From: an uncultured Thermomicrobiales bacterium | GTDB lineage: Bacteria; Chloroflexota; Chloroflexia; Thermomicrobiales; UBA6265 | DNA length: 8,852 nt | Reading direction: 5' to 3' | NCBI GenBank assembly: GCA_902806375.1 | Contig: CADCWK010000073.1 | Location: 1 to 8,852, forward strand | In this document: piece by piece, positions 1 to 5,840 of the stretch | Layout: every line of letters starts with the position of its first letter | Position numbering within the stretch: position 1 is the stretch's first letter | Position numbers and translations under genes: made by a program | Notes under the pieces: generated by a model | Told to the model about the DNA's origin: nothing | Seen by the model: only the letters and a program-made list of their open reading frames with translations | Databases searched by the model: none

Positions 1-290
1 CGACCGGGCCGATACGATCCGCACAGGACAGAAGCAGCTAAGCCAGTGCCGCGTCGACTGCTTGCAGGTTCGGCACCGCGCCAAGGGTTCGATCGACTCC
101 ACTGTGGTCCGTCAGGACGATCGACGAACCGGATGATGGACAGGTCGGCCGGCCGCGATCGCCCGCACCCGTCGCAGTGGATCGGCGGCTCCGGCTCGCC
201 CTCATAACGCTCTGGGGGCAACGGATAACGCAGTGTCGATTGAGCAGGCGATGTCGCCTTTGCCGCATCCCGGATCTCCCCGCCTGCCAT
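1..290 (-). pseudogene. Partial small zinc-finger-like protein with an apparent frameshift (runs off left edge)
   Basis: I do not recognise the family. From an ATG at 290 an open minus-strand frame gives MAGGEIRDAAKATSP and, further on, HCDGCGRSRPADLSIIRF with GC-rich third positions (my rough count is about 80%). Past about position 110 that frame loses its GC3 bias, while the frame one base back becomes coding-like and reads LARCRTCKQSTRHW. It stays open to the window edge. Joining the two by a single -1 shift near 105-115 gives a protein with two CxxC pairs (codons near 174/165 and 73/64), a typical zinc-knuckle spacing. This could be a pseudogene, a sequencing indel or, less likely, programmed frameshifting. 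No clear Shine-Dalgarno precedes the ATG, so the start is uncertain. If real, its promoter would lie in the repeat-bearing stretch 303-375. Confidence 0.42.
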
Positions 291-302
291 TCGCTGACAC
301 GA

Positions 303-341
303 GTGAATCGCAGGTGAATTATTGGGTGAATAATGGTGATT
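303..341. repeat. Four GTGAAT/GTGATT direct repeats, about one helical turn apart
   Basis: GTGAAT occurs at 303-308, 314-319 and 326-331, and GTGATT at 336-341, so start-to-start steps are 11, 12 and 10 bp. This locally AT-richer patch sits just upstream of the putative minus-strand gene at 1-290. Read on the minus strand it is a series of ATTCAC/AATCAC half-sites. One-turn direct repeats are typical of OmpR/PhoB-type regulator sites; assigning it to a regulator is inference. A short ATTATT/AATAAT dyad (318-323 and 329-334) lies inside it. Confidence 0.5.
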
Positions 342-365
342 TGGGCTTCGAATCGTTTCCTATGG

Positions 366-375
366 TGTGATCACA
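366..375. promoter_or_regulatory. Perfect 10-bp palindrome TGTGATCACA, candidate operator
   Basis: TGTGATCACA is a complete palindrome built from two GTGAT half-sites, the same core as the direct repeats to its left. Its first GTGAT starts 31 bp (about three turns) after the last direct repeat. It resembles the two halves of a CRP site with the 6-bp spacer missing, so it is not a normal CRP site. An operator role is inferred from symmetry and position only. Confidence 0.35.
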
Positions 376-532
376 ATGGACTTTTTTGGGAGGTCTGACG
401 ACTGACGTGGTTTTCACCGCAACTACTCCCTCCTCGGTGCAGAAGGCGGCCAGCCGCGATCAATCTCACGGCCAGCCTGGTTCGCGCCGGAGACCCCTCC
501 CCGACCCGGTGGGCATGGCTACGCCAGGGCCG

Positions 533-598
533 AAAAGATCGACCGCGAACGTCGCCTCCGCCATCACGGGGGATGACCTTGGCAGGCATTCGCGGTCG
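533..598 (-). terminator. Probable terminator of the sugar ABC operon
   Basis: Minus-strand arms CGACCGCGAA (598-589) and TTCGCGGTCG (549-540) pair perfectly over 10 bp. The 39-nt loop can fold internally (GCCTGCC with GGCggAGGC). The stem is followed by ATCTTTTC, a short imperfect U-tract at about 538-533. It begins about 55 nt after the ATPase stop codon. The long loop and imperfect U-tract keep confidence moderate. Confidence 0.45.
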
Positions 599-652
599 GG
601 GAACAAGCTGTTTCCGGGGAATCTCTTGATGGTCCGTGAAGACGGTGGACGG

Positions 653-1804
653 TCAGAGCGTGACCGTCGTCGCCGCCGCGATGCTGACACCCGTCCCGCC
701 TCGACCCGCGCCCTCGGCTAGCCGGACGCCGTCGGTCGCCTCGAACAGGTGGAGGAAATCCTCGTCCAGGCGCAGCCAGACCGGCTGGTCGGGATGGAGC
801 ACCGTCTCGGGCGGGACGCTGGCGACGAGGGTCTCACCGTCCAGGAAGATGTGGACGTAGGTGATGTCGCCGGTCGGCTCGACGGTGTAGACACGGGCCG
901 GGATGGCGATATCGGTCTCCTCGGTCAGGATGCCGATGTGGCCGTGCCGGATGCCGAAGATCACCTTGCCGCTCGACGTCCGGGCGACGCGGGCGTTGCG
1001 CTCGAGTAGCGGCAGCGTCCAGCCCGACGAGCCGCCCAGCGCGGTCCGGCCCTGGGCATCGGTCGTGACGTCGGCGGCGATCAGGTTCATGGCCGGTGAG
1101 CCGACGAACGACGCGACGAAGGTGTTGACCGGTCCGTCGTAGATCTCCTTCGGGGAGCCGTACTGCTGCATCACGCCCCCGCTCATGACCGCCATCTTGT
1201 CGGCCATGGTGACCGCCTCGACCTGGTCGTGGGTGACGTAGAGGATCGTCGCGTTCAGCTCCTGGTGGAACCGTTTGAGCTCGGCCCGCATCTGGACGCG
1301 CAGCTTGGCATCGAGGTTGGACAGCGGCTCGTCCATGAGGAACGCGGCCGGGTTGCGGACCAGGGCCCGCCCAAGCGCGACGCGCTGCTGCTGGCCACCG
1401 GACAGCTGCCTTGGGCGTCGGTCCAGCAGCATCTCGATGTTGAGGATCTTGGCGGTCTTGCGGACCCGCTCCTCGATGTCGACCTTGCCCAGCTTCCGCA
1501 TCTTCAGCGGGAAGGCGAGGTTGTCGAAGACGGACTTGTTCGGGTAGAGGGCGTAGTTCTGGAAGACCATCGCGAGGTCGCGGTCCTTGGGGTCGAGGTC
1601 GTTGACCAGCTTGTCGCCGACCCAGATGTCGCCGTCGGTCAGCTCGATCAGCCCGGCGACGAGGTTGAGCGTCGTCGTCTTGCCGCAGCCGGACGGCCCG
1701 ACCAGCGCCACGAACTCGCCGTCCTTGACCTCGATCGAGACCCCGTCGACGGCCGGGACCGCGCCGTAGCTCTTGTAGACGTCTCGCAGCGTGATCTGGG
1801 CCAT
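653..1804 (-). CDS. Sugar ABC transporter ATP-binding protein (MalK/UgpC type)
   Basis: Cytoplasmic ATPase that powers the sugar importer encoded upstream, working as a dimer under the two permeases. The 383-residue protein has Walker A GPSGCGKT (36-43), Q-loop Q82 in FQNYALYP, signature LSGGQQQR (134-141), Walker B FLMDEP with D158/E159, D-loop SNLD and switch H192. These match the classic MalK numbering. Residues from about 235 to the end form the TOBE/regulatory domain of the MalK-UgpC group, which in relatives binds regulators or EIIA. I chose the ATG at 1804 because GGAG (1811-1814) sits 6 nt upstream; in-frame ATGs at 1816 and 1825 would overlap or precede that site. It is the last gene of the operon, separated from permease 2 by 133 nt that include an 18-bp hairpin. 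A weak TTGCCC-18-TTCAAT match upstream might be an internal promoter. Confidence 0.97.
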   Translation of the reverse strand: MAQITLRDVYKSYGAVPAVDGVSIEVKDGEFVALVGPSGCGKTTTLNLVAGLIELTDGDIWVGDKLVNDLDPKDRDLAMVFQNYALYPNKSVFDNLAFPLKMRKLGKVDIEERVRKTAKILNIEMLLDRRPRQLSGGQQQRVALGRALVRNPAAFLMDEPLSNLDAKLRVQMRAELKRFHQELNATILYVTHDQVEAVTMADKMAVMSGGVMQQYGSPKEIYDGPVNTFVASFVGSPAMNLIAADVTTDAQGRTALGGSSGWTLPLLERNARVARTSSGKVIFGIRHGHIGILTEETDIAIPARVYTVEPTGDITYVHIFLDGETLVASVPPETVLHPDQPVWLRLDEDFLHLFEATDGVRLAEGAGRGGTGVSIAAATTVTL

Positions 1805-1810
1805 TTCGAT

Positions 1811-1814
1811 CTCC
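1811..1814 (-). promoter_or_regulatory. Ribosome binding site fixing the ATPase start
   Basis: GGAG lies 6 nt before the ATG at 1804. The more upstream in-frame ATGs at 1816 and 1825 have no comparable site, so the product starts MAQITLRDVYKSYG. Confidence 0.75.
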
Positions 1815-1891
1815 ATGGTGAGCATTGAATGGACGAGGGGGACGGAAGGGCAACCGGACCGGCACGGACGCGTCGACGGATACCTCCGCCG

Positions 1892-1935
1892 GCATCGTCC
1901 CCCTGCCCGACCACGACCGGGCAGGGGGACGATGC
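1892..1935 (-). repeat. 18-bp perfect hairpin between permease 2 and ATPase genes
   Basis: GCATCGTCCCCCTGCCCG (1892-1909) and its exact reverse complement (1918-1935) flank an 8-nt loop. The hairpin starts 2 nt after the permease 2 stop codon. No U-run follows on the minus strand, so it is more likely an mRNA-stability or processing element or a partial terminator than a full terminator. It would allow the ATPase to be made at a different level from the permeases; that is inference. Confidence 0.85.
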
Positions 1936-1937
1936 GC

Positions 1938-2942
1938 CTAGTGCTTCACGGCGCCCTCGGTCAGGGCCTGGACGAAGTACCGCTGGAGCAGCAGGAACAG
2001 CACGACGACCGGGATGCTCATGATGAAGGAGGCCGCCATCAGGCCGGGCCAGTTCGAGGCGTACTCGGTGAAGAACCGCCCCAGCCCGACCGGCATGGTC
2101 ATCAGCTCCTCCCGGTTGATCAACGTCCGGGCGTAGATGTACTCGTTCCACGCCTGGATGAAGGCGTAGATCGCCGTCGCGATGATGCCAGGCGACGACA
2201 GCGGCATGACGATCAGCCGGAAGGCCTGCCAGCGCGTCGCGCCATCGATCCGCGCCGCCATCTCGAGCTCCACCGGGATGTTGTCGTAGAACCCCTTCAG
2301 CAGCCAGATCGACAGCGGCAGGCCGAAGGTGAGGTACGTGATGATCAACGCGGCGTGGGTGTCGATCAGCCCGAGGTTCCGCATCAGGATGAACAGCGGG
2401 ATCAGGAAGACGACCGCCGGGAACATGTTCCGGAACAGCACCCCGAAGAACAGCGCGTCCTTGCCGGGGAAGCTGAACCGGGAGAACGCGTAGGCCGCCG
2501 GCACCCCGACGACCAGCCCGAGCAGGGTGGTCGCGATCGACACCCAGAGGCTGTTGACGAGGTAGCGCAGGAAGGTCTGCCCGACTTCCGCGGTCGGGTT
2601 GAGCAGCTCACGGTACTGCTCGATCGTCGGGAACTCGGGGATCCAGCGCGGCGGGTACTCGGTCGCGGCGAACTCGCTCTTGAGCGAGGTCGACACCATC
2701 CACAGCATCGGCACGACGGCGTAGAGGATCAGACCGACCATGAAGATCCAGCCGGCGATCGTCCAGCCGCCGGGCCGCTGGAGTCGCCGGCTCCGCGTCC
2801 GGGCCTTGGTCGCGGTCCGCGCCACCGCCTGTCGCGGCATTGGCAGGGTCGTCGCGCGGACGACCCCGGAACGGGCATCGGCGACCGGTGGCAGGACCGG
2901 GCGGCTTCCGGCCGGGACGGCGCCCTCATTGGCGGTGGTCAT
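1938..2942 (-). CDS. Sugar ABC transporter permease 2 (MalG/UgpE type)
   Basis: Inner-membrane half of the channel for a CUT1-type carbohydrate importer, partnering permease 1 and the ATPase. The 334-residue protein has six likely membrane segments (about 60-84, 125-152, 164-189, 195-220, 251-270 and 303-326). Its cytoplasmic coupling loop (EAA motif, about 224-251) contains MAARIDGATRWQAF, then MPLSSPG. The first glutamate of the canonical EAA is methionine (M228). About 58 residues rich in Pro, Arg and Ala precede the first membrane segment, longer than usual. The start is supported by the 4-nt ATGA overlap with permease 1 and by GAGGAGG (2947-2953) 4 nt upstream, which implies translational coupling. 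A later in-frame ATG at residue 35 is possible but lacks that support. Confidence 0.96.
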   Translation of the reverse strand: MTTANEGAVPAGSRPVLPPVADARSGVVRATTLPMPRQAVARTATKARTRSRRLQRPGGWTIAGWIFMVGLILYAVVPMLWMVSTSLKSEFAATEYPPRWIPEFPTIEQYRELLNPTAEVGQTFLRYLVNSLWVSIATTLLGLVVGVPAAYAFSRFSFPGKDALFFGVLFRNMFPAVVFLIPLFILMRNLGLIDTHAALIITYLTFGLPLSIWLLKGFYDNIPVELEMAARIDGATRWQAFRLIVMPLSSPGIIATAIYAFIQAWNEYIYARTLINREELMTMPVGLGRFFTEYASNWPGLMAASFIMSIPVVVLFLLLQRYFVQALTEGAVKH

Positions 2943-3901
2943 CCTGCCTCCTCATTCTTTGGCCCGCCACCGGTCAGGGCACGGACATAGAAGTAGCCGA
3001 TGATCGCCATGAACAGGAACAGGATGACCGAATAGGCGGACGCCTCGCCGTAGCGCAGACCGGCTCCGAAGGAGATCTTGTAGATCTCGGTGATCCAGAG
3101 TTGCGAGGCGTTGGCCGGCCCACCGCCGGTCATCAGGAATGGCAGCGTGAAGGAGTTCAGGTTGGTCACGGCCAACAGCAGGGTCGTGATCAGCAGGACG
3201 CCTTTGAGGTGCGGCAGCGTAATGTGCCGGAACTGGTTCCAGGAGCTGGCCCCGTCGACGCGGGCCGCCCGGAGCAATGGCTGCGGGACGGTCTGGAGGC
3301 CCGCCATGACCATGATCATGACGAACGGGAACTCCTTCCAGACGTTGACGACGACGAGGGCGGACATCACCCGGCTCCGGTCGTCCAGCACGACCAGCGC
3401 GTCGCTGATCCAGCCCCAGGCGAGGAGCTGGTTGCTGATCAGGCCGTAGTCGGAGTGGAGCATCCACTTCCAGATGTAGGCCGCGGCGACCGCGGAGATC
3501 ACCCACGGGATCAGCAGGATGCCGCGAAGTAGGCCGCGCCCGACGAACTCGCGGTGGAGCACCATCGCCGCGGCGAAGCCGAGGACGATCGCCAGGACGG
3601 TGCTCCCGACCGTCCAGACGAAGGTGTTGCGGGTGACCTGCCAGAACAGGTTGTCGGACAGGATGCCGGTGTAGTTGCTGATCCCGGTCCAGGTCCAGCT
3701 CGGGTCACGGGCATCCGTGAAGAAGAACGACCGGTAGACCGTGTAGACCAGTGGGTAGCCGATCACGACGAGCATGACGATGATCGCCGGGGCGACATAC
3801 AGGTAGTCGGCGGCGTGGCGACGCATCCGGCTGAGGACGCCGGGAACCTCGCGCCGGTTGGGCGATCGGCCGGCCGGCAGGGTCGGAGCCTGGGTTGCCA
3901 T
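2939..3901 (-). CDS. Sugar ABC transporter permease 1 (MalF/UgpA type)
   Basis: Membrane permease of the sugar importer. The 320-residue protein has six predicted segments (about 33-60, 92-115, 124-147, 178-201, 233-256 and 287-309). The coupling loop reads RAARVDGASSWNQF followed by ITLPHLKG (211-234), the EAA motif that docks on the ATPase; the usual first Glu is Arg (R211). I chose the ATG at 3901 because GAGGAG (3907-3912) lies 5 nt upstream. The longer ATG at 3931 sits inside a strong hairpin and has no ribosome site. The gene follows the solute-binding protein gene after a 79-nt gap containing that hairpin, and its TGA stop overlaps the start of permease 2 as ATGA. Confidence 0.96.
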   Translation of the reverse strand: MATQAPTLPAGRSPNRREVPGVLSRMRRHAADYLYVAPAIIVMLVVIGYPLVYTVYRSFFFTDARDPSWTWTGISNYTGILSDNLFWQVTRNTFVWTVGSTVLAIVLGFAAAMVLHREFVGRGLLRGILLIPWVISAVAAAYIWKWMLHSDYGLISNQLLAWGWISDALVVLDDRSRVMSALVVVNVWKEFPFVMIMVMAGLQTVPQPLLRAARVDGASSWNQFRHITLPHLKGVLLITTLLLAVTNLNSFTLPFLMTGGGPANASQLWITEIYKISFGAGLRYGEASAYSVILFLFMAIIGYFYVRALTGGGPKNEEAG

Positions 3902-3906
3902 GGATG

Positions 3907-3912
3907 CTCCTC
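3907..3912 (-). promoter_or_regulatory. Ribosome binding site fixing the permease 1 start
   Basis: GAGGAG is 5 nt before the ATG at 3901. It lies downstream of the intercistronic hairpin, so ribosomes can load after the structure. It argues against the alternative ATG at 3931. Confidence 0.75.
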
Positions 3913-3930
3913 GGGATCGGCTGAAAGGCA

Positions 3931-3969
3931 TCAGCGCCAGCCGGACCTGACAGGTCCGGCTGGCGCTGA
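3931..3969 (-). repeat. 18-bp perfect hairpin between binding-protein and permease genes
   Basis: TCAGCGCCAGCCGGACCT (3931-3948) pairs exactly with 3952-3969 around a 3-nt loop, starting 11 nt after the binding-protein stop codon. On the minus strand only GCCTTTC follows, so there is no proper U-run. In other sugar ABC operons, such as the malE-malF gap, a hairpin here protects the upstream mRNA and raises binding protein over permease. That role is inferred here from position and strength. Confidence 0.88.
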
Positions 3970-3980
3970 CAGCGGATGGA

Positions 3981-5522
3981 CTAGCTGGCCCGCTGGGAGA
4001 TCAGATCGTTGATCTTCTGGGCAGCGTCGTCAGCGGCCTCCTGGACGGACATCGTCTCGCTCAACGCGTTCTGGAGCATGTCGGGGATGATGGAGTTCAT
4101 GATCTCGGTCGACTCCGGCACCACCGGGAACGGGATGCCGTACGGCAGCATCGAGGTCGTGACCTCGAGGAAGCGGATCGACTCCAGCCGCTCCTTCATC
4201 CACGGCGTCCGGAAGCCACGCAGGTTGGACGGGTTGGAATCGGTCCAGTTGTTCTTCAGGCTCCACTCCGGCGAGGTCAGCAGGCCCATCATCGCCTTGG
4301 CGGCGTTCTGGTCGACCGGTCCACCATGGGCAGCGTCGGTGAAGATGTGGGCATTGGAGCCACCGAAGACGACCGCCCGCCGAACCGGACCGGCCGGGAT
4401 CAGCGTGTAGACCATGTTGTCCACGACCCGCTGCGCTCGCTCCAGTTCCTCGGGGTTCGTCAGGGTAGCGAGCTTGCTCTGGAGCGCCACGTACTCGCTC
4501 GGGTGCGAGATCATCATGGCGATCTGCTCGGTCAGGAACAGGTCCTGGTTCTCGACCTGAGTGTTGGTCAGGGCCGAGGTCGGGACTGACTTGTCCGTCA
4601 CGTACATGTCATACATGAGCTGCAGGGCCGCGACGCCTTCCGGCGTGTTGATCTTCGAGGTGGCATAGGTCGGGGCCTCATCGGCCTCGTCGAGGGCGCT
4701 GCCGCCGTACGCCCAGAGCAGCGGCATGAACCGGAACGGCGTGTTGCCGGCGTTCTGCTTCGCCACCATGCCGTAACCCCGGACCCGCGGGCCGAGGGTA
4801 TCGGTGATGGTCTTCGACGCCTGCCGGACCTCGTCCCACGTCTGCGGCGGCATGTCCGGGTTCAACCCGGCCCGCTGGAAGATGTCGCGGTTGTAGATGA
4901 ATGCCATCGTCTCGTTGTTGGTCGGGATGCCGTAGATCTTGTCCTGCCACGTAACGGACTTCAGCGCCCCCGGCCAGAACATGTCGGCGGTGAGGCCGTA
5001 GTCCTCCAGCCGGATCTCCTGCAGCAGGCCCCGGGCGGCGAACTCGACGCCCCAGAGGATCGGGAACTTGGTCACCGATGGCGCCGCGCCACCGGCGGCG
5101 GCGACGCGGGTCTTGTCGAGCAACTCGTTGTAGTCGACGTTCTGGACATCGAGCGAGATGGCTGGCCACATCGTGTTGAAGGTCGTGATGTACTCGTCGA
5201 ACAGCTGCGTGGCGATCGGCGGCGAGGCCTGGTTGGGGCCAGCCACCCACCATGACAGCTCGCCGGCGGTCTCGGCCGGGACGAGGGCGTGCATCTCGGC
5301 CATCGTATCGACCGTCTCGGTGCCAGCCATCGCGGTGATGGTCTCGGGGTTCCAGGTCGCCGGGTCAACCCCGGTCTGGGCGCCCTGGCCGTCCTGGGCC
5401 AGGACCGACGGGGCGACCGACGCACCGAGCGCCAGCCCGGCGGCCGCGCCACCTACCGTGCCGATCAACCGCCGACGGTCGAGGGACGAGGAGAGAACGG
5501 ACCGACGCTGGGAATCACTCAC
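3981..5522 (-). CDS. Tat-exported sugar-binding protein of the ABC importer (family 1)
   Basis: Extracytoplasmic receptor that captures the sugar and delivers it to permeases 1 and 2. It has 513 residues from a GTG at 5522; GGAGG (5529-5533) is 6 nt upstream, whereas the in-frame ATGs further up (5591, 5645) have no ribosome site. The N-terminus shows a twin-arginine signal: DRRRLIG (15-21), an Ala/Gly-rich hydrophobic stretch (22-37) and likely cleavage after VLA (42). There is no lipobox cysteine, so it is probably not a lipoprotein. A linker of about 45 residues precedes the binding fold, which begins near GELSWWVAGPN (87-97). The whole is long for the family, which is usually nearer 420 residues. 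Aromatic-rich stretches such as WPGALKSVTWQDKIYGIPTN fit carbohydrate binding. It is the first gene of the operon. The exact sugar cannot be read from the sequence. Confidence 0.95.
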   Translation of the reverse strand: MSDSQRRSVLSSSLDRRRLIGTVGGAAAGLALGASVAPSVLAQDGQGAQTGVDPATWNPETITAMAGTETVDTMAEMHALVPAETAGELSWWVAGPNQASPPIATQLFDEYITTFNTMWPAISLDVQNVDYNELLDKTRVAAAGGAAPSVTKFPILWGVEFAARGLLQEIRLEDYGLTADMFWPGALKSVTWQDKIYGIPTNNETMAFIYNRDIFQRAGLNPDMPPQTWDEVRQASKTITDTLGPRVRGYGMVAKQNAGNTPFRFMPLLWAYGGSALDEADEAPTYATSKINTPEGVAALQLMYDMYVTDKSVPTSALTNTQVENQDLFLTEQIAMMISHPSEYVALQSKLATLTNPEELERAQRVVDNMVYTLIPAGPVRRAVVFGGSNAHIFTDAAHGGPVDQNAAKAMMGLLTSPEWSLKNNWTDSNPSNLRGFRTPWMKERLESIRFLEVTTSMLPYGIPFPVVPESTEIMNSIIPDMLQNALSETMSVQEAADDAAQKINDLISQRAS

Positions 5523-5528
5523 GACACG

Positions 5529-5533
5529 CCTCC
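5529..5533 (-). promoter_or_regulatory. Ribosome binding site fixing the GTG start of the binding protein
   Basis: GGAGG is 6 nt before the GTG at 5522. This choice places the twin-arginine motif at residues 16-17, as expected for a Tat signal. The longer ORF would bury it 57 residues in. Confidence 0.8.
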
Positions 5534-5536
5534 AGA

Positions 5537-5552
5537 GACTCAGCTTTGAGTC
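5537..5552 (-). repeat. Small hairpin just upstream of the binding-protein ribosome site
   Basis: GACTCA and TGAGTC pair perfectly over 6 bp with a 4-nt loop, ending 3 nt before the GGAGG at 5529-5533. It may affect ribosome access or mRNA stability. A second leader hairpin (CCCTGA/TCAGGG, loop of 3) lies at 5614-5628. Confidence 0.5.
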
Positions 5553-5671
5553 GGCGCCAAGGGTTCTCGCCAGAAGACCGGAACGCGGCATCGCGTCCAA
5601 TGGTCGGATGGCACCCTGACGATCAGGGCCAGTTTCGGACTCCACACGGAGCGAAGGGTACTGATGCCAGA

Positions 5672-5700
5672 TTTATGCATGTTCGACCGACCCTTGTCAA
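5672..5700 (-). promoter_or_regulatory. Sigma70-type promoter of the sugar ABC operon
   Basis: On the minus strand a perfect -35 TTGACA (5700-5695) is followed, after exactly 17 bp, by CATAAA (5677-5672; 4 of 6 matches to TATAAT). Transcription would start near 5665, giving a leader of about 140 nt before the GTG at 5522. This is the best promoter match in the window. Confidence 0.65.
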
Positions 5701-5793
5701 GCTAGCGGTGAGCCACCCATCGCGGGCCCTGGGACGCGGGGCCGGTGTGCGCCTAACCGGGCCGGACGGGTGCCTCTCCCACCCTCACAGACC

Positions 5794-5824
5794 GGTCCGG
5801 TGTCTTTACATGTCCCACCGGACC
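5794..5824. repeat. 9-bp inverted repeat in front of manA, candidate operator
   Basis: GGTCCGGTG (5794-5802) and CACCGGACC (5816-5824) are exact reverse complements around 13 bp, with 22 bp between arm starts (about two helical turns). The right arm ends 16 nt before the manA ATG. The spacer contains TTTACA, a possible -35, so a bound protein would block or control manA. It could also fold as an RNA hairpin if transcription starts further upstream. Confidence 0.5.
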
Positions 5825-5833
5825 TGCAACCAT
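5805..5833 (+). promoter_or_regulatory. Possible promoter giving a leaderless manA mRNA
   Basis: TTTACA (5805-5810; 5 of 6 to TTGACA) and a weak AACCAT (5828-5833) are 17 bp apart. Seven bases later is the manA ATG at 5841, the spacing expected if the mRNA starts at the start codon. There is no Shine-Dalgarno before that ATG, which agrees. The -10 match is poor, so this is tentative. Confidence 0.3.
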
Positions 5834-5840
5834 CCTCCCC

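Larger units (their letters stand above)
291..652. other. Gene-free stretch between the transporter operon and the left-edge gene
   Basis: No convincing gene is seen in these 362 bases. Short open frames exist on both strands, but they are arginine-rich, lack ribosome sites and resemble no family. The part near 300-400 is AT-richer than its surroundings and carries the phased repeats and the palindrome. The part near 533-598 carries a terminator-like hairpin for the operon that ends at 653. Confidence 0.6.
5523..5840. other. Divergent control region between the sugar operon and manA
   Basis: This 318-base stretch holds no gene. From left to right it contains the transporter ribosome site, two leader hairpins (5537-5552 and 5614-5628), the transporter promoter (5672-5700), a GC-rich patch with overlapping GGCC/CCGG dyads (about 5722-5770), and the inverted repeat next to manA (5794-5824). 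Both flanking genes are read away from it. Confidence 0.75.

Noticed and set aside
366..375. CRP-type binding site
   Set aside because: The two half-sites TGTGA and TCACA overlap, with no 6-bp spacer, so a standard CRP dimer would not fit.
319..417. Minus-strand mini-ORF of 32 codons starting GTG (VKTTSVVRPPKK)
   Set aside because: A GGAGG lies 11 nt upstream, but spacing is long, codon use is AT-rich and unlike the neighbours, and it runs through the repeat and palindrome control elements.
386..721. Plus-strand open frame downstream of the operon starting TTG
   Set aside because: It runs antisense into the 3' end of the ATPase gene, has no ribosome site and has an Arg/Ser/Pro-rich random composition.
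834..1895. Long minus-strand open frame over the ATPase gene (353 codons)
   Set aside because: It is the +1 shadow of the ATPase gene, Arg/Pro/Gly-rich with no motif, as expected in high-GC DNA.
1791..2990. Long plus-strand open frame antisense to permease 2 (399 codons)
   Set aside because: It is antisense to a well-supported permease, of low-complexity composition (Asp/Arg/Gln/Val/Gly), and has no domain.
3931..3969. Full rho-independent terminator after the binding-protein gene
   Set aside because: The stem is strong, but only three T residues in a row follow, and permease genes downstream must still be transcribed.
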